Shown: positions 7,976 to 17,141, counted from the first letter of the stretch. The stretch is DNA of 33,891 nucleotides from Bacteroidota bacterium (GCA_029851965.1 JARKUW010000004.1:1-33891), one strand, 5' to 3'. Notes: a model not told the origin generated them from the sequence alone. Made by a program: numbers and translations.

Positions 7976-9592
7976 TTATTGGGTATTGGGATCTACTTTA
8001 TCCACCAATGGGCGGGTTGCGCGGTTTGCCAGTACCCAGGCCGTGTAGTAAGTCAGCTGTGCACGTTTTGCCAGCAACGGGAAATTGATCTTGTCAATCT
8101 CATCACTTGGCTTGTGGTAATCCTGATGTAAGCCATCAAAATAGAATATAATTGGAATATTGTGCTTTGCAAAATTGTAATGATCTGAACGGTAGTAGAT
8201 CTGTTCCGGATCTTTCGGATCATCGTATTTGTAATCCAGAACCAGCTTGGTATAGGTAGAATTTACGCTTTCGCTGATCTTGCGAAGCTCAGAACTCAGC
8301 TTGTCAGATCCAATTACATAGGTGTAATTCGCCGAGTCTGGTTTCCCCTGATATTCAAAGCCTGTACGTCCAATCATATCCGTATTCAAATTGGCGATGG
8401 TGTTGGCCAATGGAAATACCGGATGTTCAGAATACCAGTCTGAACCCAACAATCCTTTTTCTTCACCCACAACGGTCATGAACAAAATACTTCTCTTCGG
8501 TCCTTTACCAGCCTTCTTCGCTTTCGAGAACGCTTCTGCGATCAGCAGAACGCCTGTGGTACCAGATCCGTCATCATCAGCGCCATTATTCACTTTATCT
8601 TCACCTGATGTAGTCAATCCGATGTGGTCATAGTGACTGGTGATGACCAGAATTTCCTTTTTCAATTTCGGATCTGATCCTTCCAAGAAGCCAAGAACGT
8701 TCTCTGCACGTACCTTTACTTCCTCCTTCATTGCGCTTGCAGAAACGGTCGTCTTAATCAGTTGAGTTGCCGGTTTGCCAGTGCCAACGATTTTTTCCTG
8801 TAGTTCTGCTACGGTTAAACCGGAAGGTTTCAGGATCTCATTTGCAGTTGCAGTGCCGATGCTCACGGCATTCAGTGCCTTCTGATTTTTAATGCGGGCC
8901 ACGTTGGCGGCGTTTTTCAAGGTAAGCTGTCCGTCGCCTGACAAGCGGTGTTTTAGCTCTTCAGACATGTTATCCAGGCTCGGATCGATTAAGATTACGC
9001 CAAGTGCTTTACGGCCCATGAGGCTGGTGATTTTAGCCTGACGGGTAGCCAATGCTGCGCGCCTTGACGCACGGTCCGCAGACGCGGTTCCTTTTTTCGT
9101 TGGATCTCCGTCGGCGAAAATCATGACCACTTTTCCGGCAATGTTCTGCCCCGCCAGATCGTCATAACTTCCGGTGCTTAATCCATATCCCGCAAAAAGT
9201 ACCTCACTTGCATTGAACGTAAATCCTGCTGCGGTAACATTGTTTGGTTCGATAACGAAATCTTTTAAAGATTCTTTTGGCTGGCCGTTCACCGTAAAGA
9301 TGCTCTGGTTCAACGTATAGCTGGCCATATCGATCTGCTGGAAATAGTCTCCGTTTACCGGAGCTTTAAGCCCTAGCTGTTTAAAATGTGCTTTGATGTA
9401 TTCAGCGGCCATCCAGGCACCTTTCTTGCCGGTCTCCCGCCCTTCGTACTCGTCTGAAGCCAGTATAGAGAGATGCCTATAGGCATTTTCACTGGAGATG
9501 CTTTCACTAAACTTTATGGCCGTACGGTTTTGAGCACATGCTCCCAAACCCAGTAGAACGGCAAAGGTCGTATACAAAAATTGTTTTTTCAT
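7976..9592 (-). CDS. M28 family metallopeptidase, secreted lipoprotein
   Basis: 538 residues. The N-terminus is a signal peptide ending in the lipobox LGAC, so the protein is likely lipid-anchored and exported. A protease-associated (PA)-like insert occupies roughly residues 110-260. The catalytic M28 domain shows the metal and catalytic residues in order: SHYDHIGL (His near 319), GADDDGSGTTG (near 340), GEEKGLLGS (near 375), NTDMIGR (near 400) and the C-terminal HQDYHKPSD (near 488). M28 enzymes with this layout are zinc aminopeptidases acting on peptides. It is transcribed alone: terminator downstream, structured 5' region upstream. Confidence 0.93.
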   Translation of the reverse strand: MKKQFLYTTFAVLLGLGACAQNRTAIKFSESISSENAYRHLSILASDEYEGRETGKKGAWMAAEYIKAHFKQLGLKAPVNGDYFQQIDMASYTLNQSIFTVNGQPKESLKDFVIEPNNVTAAGFTFNASEVLFAGYGLSTGSYDDLAGQNIAGKVVMIFADGDPTKKGTASADRASRRAALATRQAKITSLMGRKALGVILIDPSLDNMSEELKHRLSGDGQLTLKNAANVARIKNQKALNAVSIGTATANEILKPSGLTVAELQEKIVGTGKPATQLIKTTVSASAMKEEVKVRAENVLGFLEGSDPKLKKEILVITSHYDHIGLTTSGEDKVNNGADDDGSGTTGVLLIAEAFSKAKKAGKGPKRSILFMTVVGEEKGLLGSDWYSEHPVFPLANTIANLNTDMIGRTGFEYQGKPDSANYTYVIGSDKLSSELRKISESVNSTYTKLVLDYKYDDPKDPEQIYYRSDHYNFAKHNIPIIFYFDGLHQDYHKPSDEIDKINFPLLAKRAQLTYYTAWVLANRATRPLVDKVDPNTQ

Positions 9593-9620
9593 TCGTGTTT
9601 ATTATTATAATGACTTGAAG

Positions 9621-9669
9621 CAATTGTGCGCGAGACGCATTGCCACTGGCGATGAATCTTGCACAATTG
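9621..9669 (-). promoter_or_regulatory. Structured 5' region of the M28 peptidase gene
   Basis: The 152-bp gap between rpiB and the M28 gene contains a 9-bp perfect inverted repeat, CAATTGTGC (9621-9629) and GCACAATTG (9661-9669). Nested inside it is a second hairpin, CATTGCC / GGCGATG (9638-9644 and 9648-9654), with a 3-nt loop. It sits 29-77 nt upstream of the M28 ATG. Whether it acts as RNA in the 5' UTR or as a DNA operator is unknown. A short hairpin AAGCGT / ACGCTT (9718-9735) just after the rpiB stop may be a weak rpiB terminator. Confidence 0.35.
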
Positions 9670-9744
9670 ATTCGTTCGTGCTTTACTAGAAAGTGTTAAT
9701 GTGATTGTATAACTAAGAAGCGTCAACTTACGCTTTACACAGGA

Positions 9745-10179
9745 TCAGCAGGATATTTTAGCTACTCTGGTCTGGTGTCTGCCACCTTCAAATGGCGTAC
9801 TCAAAAACGTACTTACCATTTCCTTGGCAAGCGATTCAGAAACAAAGCGTGCAGGGATACAGATTACATTTGCATTGTTGTGCTGCCGGGCGAGTTCTGC
9901 AATTTCAACTTCCCAGCAAATTGCGGCGCGGATGCCCTGATGTTTATTCGCAGTGATGGCTACACCATTTGCACTTCCGCAAATCAGGATACCAAGTTCA
10001 GCTTCCTCCCGTTCCACACAGTCGGATACCGGATGTGCGAAGTCTGGATAGTCTACCGATCCGTCAGAAAACGGGCCGAAGTCCTTGATCTCAAACTCCG
10101 TCAAAAAAGACTTTACCAGTTCCTTGTATGCATACCCGGCATGATCTGATCCGAGCGCGATTTTTCTTTTAAAAGACAT
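9745..10179 (-). CDS. rpiB: Ribose-5-phosphate isomerase B
   Basis: The 144-residue protein is of the RpiB/LacAB family, which interconverts ribose-5-phosphate and ribulose-5-phosphate in the non-oxidative pentose phosphate pathway. Visible landmarks are 'GSDHAGYAYKE' near the N-terminus (Asp and His of the active site) and 'ICGSANGVAI' with the catalytic-base Cys near residue 67. The ATG at 10179 is chosen because it gives the normal N-terminus (MSFKRKIALGSDHAG). An in-frame start 24 nt upstream would add residues not expected in the family and lies across the -7 promoter element. It follows tatC by 45 nt on the same strand. Confidence 0.93.
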   Translation of the reverse strand: MSFKRKIALGSDHAGYAYKELVKSFLTEFEIKDFGPFSDGSVDYPDFAHPVSDCVEREEAELGILICGSANGVAITANKHQGIRAAICWEVEIAELARQHNNANVICIPARFVSESLAKEMVSTFLSTPFEGGRHQTRVAKISC

Positions 10180-10182
10180 CTC

Positions 10183-10190
10183 CAAATCTA
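10183..10190 (-). promoter_or_regulatory. -7 promoter element just before rpiB
   Basis: On the minus strand TAGATTTG is an exact match to the TAnnTTTG consensus and is separated from the rpiB ATG by only three bases (GAG). No good TTTG is seen 19-21 nt further upstream, so the -33 half is weak. If active, it would give a leaderless rpiB mRNA independent of tatC. Confidence 0.4.
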
Positions 10191-10224
10191 AAAAGAATAA
10201 CACATATGGGGCGTAAATTTTTTG

Positions 10225-11112
10225 TTAGATGTTGGGCTTGCTTACACCATACAGTTCTTTATTCTTCTTGCGTTCAATGCCGGCAGAAATGTAAATGCTC
10301 AGTTCATACAACAGGAACAAGGGCAGTGCAACGATAAGCATCGTGTACGGGTCTGCAGTAGGGGTAACCACAGCAGATATGATTAAGATAAGTACTGTTG
10401 AATATCTTCTGCTTGCACGCATAAACGCCGGGGTCATCACGCCAAGTTTCGACAAAATGTAGATGATTACCGGCAACTGGAAGATCACACCGGCACCAAG
10501 CGTCAGTGTCATTACAGAAGACAGATAGGAGTCGATGGTAAAGGTGTTTTCGATATCCGGACTCACGGTAAAGTTCGTCAGGAAGTTGATCGAAAGCGGG
10601 CAGATGATGTAATACCCAAACAGAATTCCGGTAAAGAATAAGCTGGATGCGAAAAATACGAAGCCACTTGCCGATTTGCGTTCCACTTCATGTAGTGCAG
10701 GTTTTACGAACAGCCAGAGCTCAAACAACAGGTAGGGAATACCCAGAATGACACCAACCATCACACAGGAGTTCAATTGCAGGGTAAACTGCCCGGCCAT
10801 TTCCGTGTTGATGATCTTTGCATCTATCTTGGTAATACAGAATTCGGGTCCAATGGAAGGGAATTTTTCAACCAGCCGGCACATCATGCGGTAGGTCCAG
10901 AAGTCAGCGTTCTTCGGCCCCATGATGATCTGGTTGAAAATAAAGTCTGTGAAGTAAAATGCACCGAGCGTAAGTACCAGAACCACCACCGCTACGCGGA
11001 TTAAGTGTTTTCGTAAAACATCAATATGATCAAAAAAAGACATCTCTGCCTCTAAACTCTTCCCTTTATTCTTGATAGAATCTATCAGATTCTGCGTTTT
11101 ATTATCGCCCAT
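10225..11112 (-). CDS. tatC: Twin-arginine translocase subunit TatC
   Basis: The 295-residue polytopic inner-membrane protein has the TatC hallmark 'MSFFDHIDVLRKHLIR' at the first transmembrane segment, then about six hydrophobic segments. TatC binds twin-arginine signal peptides and, with TatA/TatB, exports folded proteins. It is longer than E. coli TatC (about 258 residues). The extra length is a charged N-terminal extension of ~23 residues plus a longer first periplasmic loop containing two Cys (around residues 78-94). No tatA gene lies next to it in this window. rpiB follows in the same direction. Confidence 0.95.
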   Translation of the reverse strand: MGDNKTQNLIDSIKNKGKSLEAEMSFFDHIDVLRKHLIRVAVVVLVLTLGAFYFTDFIFNQIIMGPKNADFWTYRMMCRLVEKFPSIGPEFCITKIDAKIINTEMAGQFTLQLNSCVMVGVILGIPYLLFELWLFVKPALHEVERKSASGFVFFASSLFFTGILFGYYIICPLSINFLTNFTVSPDIENTFTIDSYLSSVMTLTLGAGVIFQLPVIIYILSKLGVMTPAFMRASRRYSTVLILIISAVVTPTADPYTMLIVALPLFLLYELSIYISAGIERKKNKELYGVSKPNI

Positions 11113-11126
11113 TTATAATCCTTGAT

Positions 11127-11168
11127 AAACAAAAATACCATTCTATATGAAATATGGAATGGTATTTT
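11127..11168 (-). terminator. Intrinsic terminator of the acc/fab operon (after accC)
   Basis: A 17-bp stem pairs 11132-11148 with 11152-11168 around a 3-nt loop (one G-U pair), with arms containing AAAATACCATTC and GAATGGTATTTT. On the minus strand it is followed by TTTTTGTTT. It lies 28 nt beyond the accC stop and ends the long minus-strand operon before tatC. Confidence 0.88.
11130..11137 (-). promoter_or_regulatory. -7-like element of tatC inside the accC terminator
   Basis: On the minus strand TATTTTTG fits TAnnTTTG and lies 17 nt before the tatC ATG. It is made up of the end of the terminator 3' arm and its T-run. No clear -33 TTTG is visible upstream, so the match could be a by-product of the terminator's T-rich tail. 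Confidence 0.3.
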
Positions 11169-11195
11169 CGTGTTAAATATAACGTATAGATTTGA

Positions 11196-12536
11196 TTATT
11201 CCGAAAACTCGAAGGTTTCCATAAATTTAGTTGTGAAATTCCCGGCTCGGAAGTTCGGATCTTTCATCAGTTTCAAGTGGAATGGTATTGTTGTTTTCAC
11301 GCCCTCTATGACAAACTCACTTAAAGCACGCTCCATGGTGCTGATCGCTTCTTCCCTGGTTTGTGCAACACAGATTAGCTTCGCAATCATGGAATCGTAA
11401 TTTGGTGGAATCTGATAGCCGGCATATACATGTGTATCTACCCGCACCCCATGGCCACCCGGAGAATGAAAGTTGGTTATCTTTCCCGGAGAGGGTCTGA
11501 AATTGTTGAACGGATCTTCAGCGTTAATGCGGCATTCGATGGCATGCATATCCGGTAAATAGTTTTTACCAGAGATGGGTACCCCTGCAGCAACTTTGAT
11601 TTGCTCTTTGATCAGGTCATAGTTGATTACTTCTTCCGTTACGGGATGCTCCACCTGAATACGGGTGTTCATTTCCATGAAATAGAAGTTGCGGTGCTTG
11701 TCGACCAAGAACTCAATGGTTCCTGCACCTTCATAGGCAACAGCAACAGCACCTTTAATGGCAGCATCACCCATACGCTCCCGAAGTTCCGGTGTCATAA
11801 AAGGAGACGGAGCCTCTTCAACCAATTTCTGGTGCCTGCGTTGAATGGAGCAGTCGCGCTCCGACAAGTGGCAGGCTTTGCCATATTGATCACCAATAAT
11901 CTGGATTTCAATGTGACGGGGATCTTCAATATATTTCTCCAGGTACAGTCCATCATTTCCGAAGGCTGCGCCGGATTCCTGTCTTGCGCTATCCCATGCG
12001 TTTTCAAAATCTTCGTCTTTCCACACCACACGCATTCCACGGCCACCACCACCGGCGGTCGCTTTAAGAATTACCGGATAGCCCATTTCATTTGCAATGG
12101 CAATACCTTCTTTTACACTATCCAAAAGTCCTTCAGAACCTGGAATGGTTGGTACACCTGCTATTTTCATGGTTTCCTTGGCCGAGGCCTTGTCGCCCAT
12201 AGAATTGATCTGCTCCGGTGTTGCACCGATAAACTTAATCCCGTAATCACGGCAAACAGAAGAAAACTTCGCGTTTTCCGAAAGGAATCCGTATCCCGGG
12301 TGTATGGCGTCTGCATTGGTCAGTTCCGCTGCAGAAATGATATTTGGAATGCTCAGGTAGGAGTCTTTACTTGGCGGGGGACCTATACAAACCGCTTCGT
12401 CTGCAAAACGTACATGCAGGCTTTCTCTGTCAGCTGTAGAATAAACCGCGACAGTTTTAATGCCCATTTCTTTACAGGTGCGAATGATACGTAAAGCGAT
12501 TTCGCCCCTATTGGCAATTAGTATTTTTTTAAACAT
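11196..12536 (-). CDS. accC: Acetyl-CoA carboxylase, biotin carboxylase subunit
   Basis: About 446 residues, the standard AccC length. It carboxylates biotin on AccB using ATP and bicarbonate, the first half-reaction of malonyl-CoA synthesis. The sequence shows the N-terminal '[17 protein letters not shown]', the ATP-grasp glycine loop GGGGRGMR (near residue 162-169) and the active-site segment [14 protein letters not shown] (near 287-300). The ATG at 12536 gives the canonical N-terminus; an in-frame upstream start at 12587 would add 17 unusual residues and run into the accB end. It is the last gene of the operon, 37 nt after accB, with a strong terminator downstream. Confidence 0.97.
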   Translation of the reverse strand: MFKKILIANRGEIALRIIRTCKEMGIKTVAVYSTADRESLHVRFADEAVCIGPPPSKDSYLSIPNIISAAELTNADAIHPGYGFLSENAKFSSVCRDYGIKFIGATPEQINSMGDKASAKETMKIAGVPTIPGSEGLLDSVKEGIAIANEMGYPVILKATAGGGGRGMRVVWKDEDFENAWDSARQESGAAFGNDGLYLEKYIEDPRHIEIQIIGDQYGKACHLSERDCSIQRRHQKLVEEAPSPFMTPELRERMGDAAIKGAVAVAYEGAGTIEFLVDKHRNFYFMEMNTRIQVEHPVTEEVINYDLIKEQIKVAAGVPISGKNYLPDMHAIECRINAEDPFNNFRPSPGKITNFHSPGGHGVRVDTHVYAGYQIPPNYDSMIAKLICVAQTREEAISTMERALSEFVIEGVKTTIPFHLKLMKDPNFRAGNFTTKFMETFEFSE

Positions 12537-12573
12537 ACGAGTGATAAAATGAGTATTTGCAACAATGCAAATA

Positions 12574-13041
12574 TTACATAGGTTCAACTAAAAATAAAGG
12601 CTGGTCATATTCAACCGGAGATGCGTTTTCTACCAACACTTTCACGATCCGTCCAGACACTTCACTCTCAATCTCATTAAACAATTTCATCGCTTCGATG
12701 ATGCAAACAACTTTTCCTGTACTCACTTCATCTCCAACATTTACGAAAGATGCCTTGTCCGGGCTTGATGAACGGTAAAACGTACCGATCATAGGAGATT
12801 TTATCATGATATATTTAGAAACATCTTCTGTTGCTGGTTTTGTTTCTGTAGCGCTTACCGGTTGTGGTGCCGGAGCGGCTGGCAAAGCAGTAGCGGCCGG
12901 AGCCGGAACAGTTGCCGTAACTACGGTAGGCGTTTGGTTTGTTTTAATCGTGATTTTGAAGTTTTCCTGCTCAATAGCGACTTCATTTACGCCAGACCGA
13001 GAAACAAATTTTATAAGTTCCTGAATTTGTTTGATATCCAT
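12574..13041 (-). CDS. accB: Biotin carboxyl carrier protein of acetyl-CoA carboxylase
   Basis: The 155-residue protein has three parts. The N-terminal helix-strand region (residues 1-35) is typical of AccB. A Pro/Ala/Thr-rich flexible linker spans about 36-72. The C-terminal biotinyl domain has the EAMKL motif, whose Lys (near 117) carries biotin, and '[13 protein letters not shown]' before it. It carries carboxybiotin between AccC and the carboxyltransferase; the genes for the latter (accA/accD) are not in this window. It lies between fabH (74 nt) and accC (37 nt). Confidence 0.96.
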   Translation of the reverse strand: MDIKQIQELIKFVSRSGVNEVAIEQENFKITIKTNQTPTVVTATVPAPAATALPAAPAPQPVSATETKPATEDVSKYIMIKSPMIGTFYRSSSPDKASFVNVGDEVSTGKVVCIIEAMKLFNEIESEVSGRIVKVLVENASPVEYDQPLFLVEPM

Positions 13042-13115
13042 TTTCTAGATTTTATTTTTTTAAAAAAATAGTGTGTCTTAGAACAAACTAAGTTAAGATT
13101 AATTATGGTATAAAA

Positions 13116-14105
13116 TTAATATGCCCACTTTAAGTAAATGGATCCCCAGGTGAAACCGCCGCCAAATGCAGCCAGAATCAAGGTGTCACCTTTCTTCAGC
13201 TGGCTTTCCCATTCCCATAAACACAAGGGGATGGTGCCGTTTGTTGTATTTCCGTATTTTTCAATATTGATCATGACCTTTTCCGGTCCAACGCCCATTC
13301 TTGCAGCAGTTGCGTCAATGATCCGTTTATTCGCCTGATGCGGAACAAGCCAGGTGACATCGTCAGAAGTGACGTGATTTCGCTCCATGATGTCGGCAGC
13401 AGCATTTGCCATATTGGTTACCGCAAACTTAAACACAGCCTTACCTTCCTGGAACACGACATGTTCATTCCGGTCAACGGTCTCATGCGAAGCCGGACGG
13501 ACGGAGCCTCCTGCTTTCTGATGCAAAAACTGCCTTCCTGAGCCATCTGTCTTGGTAATGGAGTCTAATATTCCGTTACCTTCTTCATTGGGTTCCAAAA
13601 GAACAGCGCCGCAGCCATCACCAAAAATGATGCAGGTGGTACGGTCGTTGTAATCAATAATGGACGACATCTTGTCGCCACCCACCACAAGCACTTTTTT
13701 ATGCTTGCCAGATTCAATAAATTGGGAGCCTGTAGATAAACCGAATAGAAAGCCGGAACATGCTGCCTGCAGGTCGTAACCCCAGGCATTTACCGCTCCG
13801 ATTTTATCGGCCAGGATATTCGCAGATGCCGGGAAAGGCATATCTGGAGTTGTGGTGCAAAATATGATCAGCTCTATTTCCGCTGCAGTGATGCCGCGCT
13901 TTTCAAGCAGGCCATTTACCGCATGGACAGCCATATCTGATGTCCCCAGGCCTTCACCTTTTAAGATTCTTCGCTCTCGTATACCCGTTCGTGATACAAT
14001 CCATTCATCTGTCGTATCAACCATCGATTCTAATTCCTTGTTCGTGAGAACGTATTCCGGAACATAGCCGTGAACTGCGGTAATTGCAGCGTGAATTTTA
14101 CTCAT
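13116..14105 (-). CDS. fabH: 3-oxoacyl-ACP synthase III
   Basis: The 329-residue KAS III condenses acetyl-CoA (or a branched acyl-CoA) with malonyl-ACP to start fatty-acid synthesis. The catalytic triad is visible: Cys116 in QAACSGF, His256 in VPHQANKR and Asn286 in KYGNTTNGT. The glycines of the C-terminal '[10 protein letters not shown]' are also present. It is 8 nt downstream of plsX and upstream of accB/accC, so genes for malonyl-CoA supply, chain start and phospholipid acyl transfer sit in one operon. Substrate preference (straight or branched) cannot be read from the sequence by eye. Confidence 0.97.
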   Translation of the reverse strand: MSKIHAAITAVHGYVPEYVLTNKELESMVDTTDEWIVSRTGIRERRILKGEGLGTSDMAVHAVNGLLEKRGITAAEIELIIFCTTTPDMPFPASANILADKIGAVNAWGYDLQAACSGFLFGLSTGSQFIESGKHKKVLVVGGDKMSSIIDYNDRTTCIIFGDGCGAVLLEPNEEGNGILDSITKTDGSGRQFLHQKAGGSVRPASHETVDRNEHVVFQEGKAVFKFAVTNMANAAADIMERNHVTSDDVTWLVPHQANKRIIDATAARMGVGPEKVMINIEKYGNTTNGTIPLCLWEWESQLKKGDTLILAAFGGGFTWGSIYLKWAY

Positions 14106-14113
14106 TTCGTTTC

Positions 14114-15052
14114 CTATTTAAATGCGGCTTGTATTTTCTCTACCAAGCCTCTTGCAATCATATCTCTGGACTGCATAATCATGTTTTTCACTGCGGTAGG
14201 GCTGGATATCCCATGTCCGATGATCACAGGTGCATTTACACCCAGTACCGGACTGCCCCCGTAGTTTTCGTAATTAAAGCGATCAAAGAACTCGTCTTTA
14301 AATCCTTTTTTCTTGGTGACGATGTAGAACGATTCTGCAAGTTTCAATAAAACATTGCCTGTAAAGCCGTCAGTGACAATCACATCTGCCTTGTCGTTAA
14401 ACATATCCCTTCCCTCTATGTTTCCCACGAAATTAAACAAATTCGTCTCTTTCATCAGGGGAAAGGTGGCCAGGCTAAGCATGTTTCCTTTCTCATCCTC
14501 CTCACCAATATTCATCAGCCCAACCTTCGGATTATTAATCTGCATCACGTGTTCTGCATACAGGCTTCCCAAAATTCCAAATTGAAGTAAAGTATCCGGT
14601 TTGCAGTCGGCATTAGCGCCCACATCCAGCATGACCCCTACACCCCCGCTTAGCTTTGGAACATGGGTACATAAACAGGGCCGGATGATGCCTGGGATGG
14701 TTTTAACGCTGAAAACAGCACCAACCAGCATCGCACCAGAGTTACCTGCGCTTGCAAAAGAATCGAGTTTACCTTCTTTTAATAATTTATATCCTACAGA
14801 AATGCTGGAATTTGGTTTTTGAACTATCGCTTTGGTAGCATGTTCGCCCATACCAATAACTTCGTCGGTATGAACATATTCAAAGTGATCGGGGTTAAAT
14901 CCGTTCTCAGAGACTAAAGGCTTAATCTGCTGTACATCGCCAATCAGAACAAGATGTTCGTTGGGTGATAATAGTTTATGAGCAGCTATTGCTCCCAAGA
15001 CATTAGACTTGGGAGCATAGTCTCCGCCCATTATATCGAGACCTATTTTCAT
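14114..15052 (-). CDS. plsX: Phosphate acyltransferase PlsX
   Basis: The 312-residue protein starts '[18 protein letters not shown]', the PlsX signature, and contains '[10 protein letters not shown]' and '[12 protein letters not shown]'. PlsX makes acyl-phosphate from acyl-ACP, the acyl donor for PlsY in glycerol-3-phosphate acylation. It is a peripheral membrane enzyme. It lies 96 nt after rpmF and 8 nt before fabH. The gap to rpmF contains a terminator-like inverted repeat (separate entry), so its expression may be set by read-through from rpmF. Confidence 0.97.
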   Translation of the reverse strand: MKIGLDIMGGDYAPKSNVLGAIAAHKLLSPNEHLVLIGDVQQIKPLVSENGFNPDHFEYVHTDEVIGMGEHATKAIVQKPNSSISVGYKLLKEGKLDSFASAGNSGAMLVGAVFSVKTIPGIIRPCLCTHVPKLSGGVGVMLDVGANADCKPDTLLQFGILGSLYAEHVMQINNPKVGLMNIGEEDEKGNMLSLATFPLMKETNLFNFVGNIEGRDMFNDKADVIVTDGFTGNVLLKLAESFYIVTKKKGFKDEFFDRFNYENYGGSPVLGVNAPVIIGHGISSPTAVKNMIMQSRDMIARGLVEKIQAAFK

Positions 15053-15053
15053 T

Positions 15054-15136
15054 GTAAAAAATCAGTTTGTGTTTATAGCGTTATTGCCTTAATTAAAGGG
15101 TCTAAGTTAAACTTAAACACTATGAAAACACAAACT
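15054..15136 (-). promoter_or_regulatory. Terminator-like inverted repeat between rpmF and plsX
   Basis: AGTTTGTGTTT (15064-15074) and AAACACAAACT (15126-15136) are an 11-bp perfect inverted repeat with a 51-nt interior. On the minus strand the second arm is followed by GATTTTTT, close to the plsX start. The interior has smaller palindromes (AAGTTAAACTT). It could be a partial terminator or attenuator reducing plsX expression relative to rpmF. Confidence 0.4.
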
Positions 15137-15148
15137 ATTTTTCAAGAA

Positions 15149-15340
15149 TTACCCTATAGAGGTGTTTTCAATAACCAATTTACCGTTGTAGTATAGGTTC
15201 CCATCAACGTTGTATGCATGGTGAGGTACATGTATCGCACCAGTAGTTTGACATGTAGCTAAAGAAGGCGCTACTGCTTTATAGTGGGTTCTTCTTTTGT
15301 CTCTTCTACTCTTAGAGATCTTGCGTTTTGGATGTGCCAT
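15149..15340 (-). CDS. rpmF: 50S ribosomal protein L32
   Basis: The 63-residue basic protein starts '[20 protein letters not shown]', the L32 signature, and has the conserved '[16 protein letters not shown]'. It carries a single Cys, so this is the form without a four-cysteine zinc ribbon. It lies 18 nt after the DUF177 gene, the usual DUF177-rpmF-plsX-fabH order found in many bacteria, which couples ribosome and lipid synthesis. Confidence 0.97.
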   Translation of the reverse strand: MAHPKRKISKSRRDKRRTHYKAVAPSLATCQTTGAIHVPHHAYNVDGNLYYNGKLVIENTSIG

Positions 15341-15358
15341 TGCTAGTTTATTTAATTA

Positions 15359-15889
15359 TTATTTTAATTTTTTTAACGCTGCCCACCTTGGGTCGTCATT
15401 TGTTTTTTCTTCTTCTTGTGTCCCTACGGATAAACGCTCCAGTCTTGCAATCATTTCCTGATCACACTGTACGCCTGCTCCATTCTCCTCACATACCTTA
15501 ACATAAGGTACCGATACATTGATGAATTCGTAGATAATCTCGGAAACATCAATCTCGCTCTCCTTTTTGTTCAAAATGATAATCTCCAGATCATCACTTT
15601 CTAATTTGTCCTCAGCAAACTTTACAATCTGCCGCTCCTGTATCTTAATGGGAGCATTAAACAGCGATAAACATTTGTCGCAATCCAATTCTATCGTCCC
15701 TTCAATATCGAAGTGCAGAATCAGCATGGTCTCTTGTTTATCCAGCTCTACCAATGCTTTTAAGTTTCCTTTTTTTACCAAAGAGTACTCAAATGCATCA
15801 AAAAAGCTGTTATCAATCTCGAATTCAAATTGATGTTTGCCAATTTTTAAGCCTGTAAATGGGATTGAAAATTGTTTTAGCGGTTTCAA
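15359..15889 (-). CDS. YceD/DUF177 family protein
   Basis: The 176-residue acidic protein belongs to the DUF177 (YceD) family almost always found just before rpmF. The family has been linked to 23S rRNA accumulation in some bacteria and plants; the biochemical role is not settled. The conserved 'LDCDKCLSLF' segment supplies a Cys pair, and two further Cys occur in 'KVCEENGAGVQCD'. The start is a TTG (MKPLKQFSIPF); no in-frame ATG exists until well inside the conserved region. It is the first gene of the operon, directly behind a consensus promoter. Confidence 0.85.
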   Translation of the reverse strand: MKPLKQFSIPFTGLKIGKHQFEFEIDNSFFDAFEYSLVKKGNLKALVELDKQETMLILHFDIEGTIELDCDKCLSLFNAPIKIQERQIVKFAEDKLESDDLEIIILNKKESEIDVSEIIYEFINVSVPYVKVCEENGAGVQCDQEMIARLERLSVGTQEEEKTNDDPRWAALKKLK

Positions 15890-15910
15890 TTTTTTCTAAA
15901 TTTAAGCCCG

Positions 15911-15942
15911 CAAATGTATGAAATTTATTAACAGTTATAAAA
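15911..15942 (-). promoter_or_regulatory. Promoter of the DUF177-rpmF-plsX-fabH-accBC operon
   Basis: On the minus strand TACATTTG (15911-15918) is an exact TAnnTTTG -7 element. A TTTT (15939-15942) stands 20 nt upstream in the -33 position (consensus TTTG). Transcription should begin about 15 nt before the TTG start of the DUF177 gene. It fills the 75-nt gap after pdxA. Confidence 0.6.
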
Positions 15943-15964
15943 CATTAATGGAAAAATCTTCAAG

Positions 15965-17044
15965 CTAATTTGCGTCGTCTTTCACATCTGCCGCGGTTTC
16001 AATAATTTTTCCGCCGGTACGTAGCTGGTTGTTTATCAAGGCTTCCTGTTCTTTCCGGCTTTTAAAAATGTGTATGGCCGCAAACATGGCTTCCACGAAC
16101 GACGTGGCATCGGCAAGATTCTTTCCGGCAATATCGTATCCTGTGCCATGATCCGGAGAGGTTCGCACGACTTTTAGGCCCGCTGTGAAATTCACACCGC
16201 TGGTAAAAGCGATTGTTTTAAATGGAATTAAGCCCTGATCGTGGTACATGGCCAGTACCGCATCGAACTGTTTGTAAGTTCCATTGCCAAAAAATCCATC
16301 TGCAGAGTAGGGGCCAAAACAAATGATTCCTTTATCAAAGGCTGCCTGGATGGCTGGCATAATGATATCTTTTTCTTCGCTGCCAAGTAAACCATTGTCG
16401 CCGGCATGTGGATTTAAGCCCAGCACCGCGATCTTAGGTTTCTCAATCCAGAAGTCTTTCTTCAAGCTGTTGTTCATCAGCACCAGCTTGCTCAGAATAC
16501 CTTCCTTCGTCAGGTTTTCTGAAATCTTGTTCACCGGAATGTGACCTGTAGCGACACCTACACGCAGGTTTTCGCTCACGAGGAACATCAGTACGTCCTT
16601 GCTTCCGCTTTTTTCCTGCAGATACTCAGTGTGTCCTGGAAAGTTAAAGGTTTCCGACTGGATATTGTGTTTGTTTATTGGCGCGGTAACCAGTACATCT
16701 ATTTCTCCGCTTACCAGATCCGCAGTTGCTTTTTCCAGGGATAACAACGCATACTTGCCACCGGTTTCCGTAACCTGTCCGAGTTCAATTTTAACGTCTT
16801 CCTCCCAGCAGTTGATCATGTTCACCCGTTTGGCGTTCGCCATAGCCGGGCTGTTGATTACGTTAAAGGAGATTTCAGTCAAGGCTAGTGCCTTGCGGTG
16901 GAACGAGCTTACCTTCGTATGTCCGTAAACAATCGGGGTACAAAAATCCAGAATACCTGGTTCAATCAGGGTTTTCAGGATCACCTCTAATCCAATGCCA
17001 TTCACATCACCGATGCTTATACCAACTTTAACTTTATCACTCAT
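15965..17044 (-). CDS. pdxA: 4-hydroxythreonine-4-phosphate dehydrogenase
   Basis: The 359-residue protein catalyses the NAD-dependent oxidation and decarboxylation of 4-phosphohydroxy-threonine in pyridoxal phosphate synthesis. PdxA landmarks are visible: 'GISIGDVNGIG' at the N-terminus and three metal-binding His regions, GHTEYL, AMYHDQGLIPFK and SPDHGTGYDIAGK. It is slightly longer than E. coli PdxA (329). It is divergent from rsmA with 97 nt between the start codons. The operon promoter for the DUF177 gene lies behind it, and I see no terminator between them. Confidence 0.96.
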   Translation of the reverse strand: MSDKVKVGISIGDVNGIGLEVILKTLIEPGILDFCTPIVYGHTKVSSFHRKALALTEISFNVINSPAMANAKRVNMINCWEEDVKIELGQVTETGGKYALLSLEKATADLVSGEIDVLVTAPINKHNIQSETFNFPGHTEYLQEKSGSKDVLMFLVSENLRVGVATGHIPVNKISENLTKEGILSKLVLMNNSLKKDFWIEKPKIAVLGLNPHAGDNGLLGSEEKDIIMPAIQAAFDKGIICFGPYSADGFFGNGTYKQFDAVLAMYHDQGLIPFKTIAFTSGVNFTAGLKVVRTSPDHGTGYDIAGKNLADATSFVEAMFAAIHIFKSRKEQEALINNQLRTGGKIIETAADVKDDAN

Positions 17045-17141
17045 AGTCGACTTACAATTTAGCGCAAATTACAGAATTTGGCTTAATCTTACGGTGATAC
17101 TGGTAAAACTTTCCTTATTTTGCATCTTAAGATAGGAAGTT

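Noticed and set aside
11601..12494. Long plus-strand open frame (297 codons) opposite accC
   Set aside because: It lies fully antisense to a strongly conserved gene, its translation is rich in Phe/Cys/His with no recognisable domain, and it follows from the codon pattern of accC.
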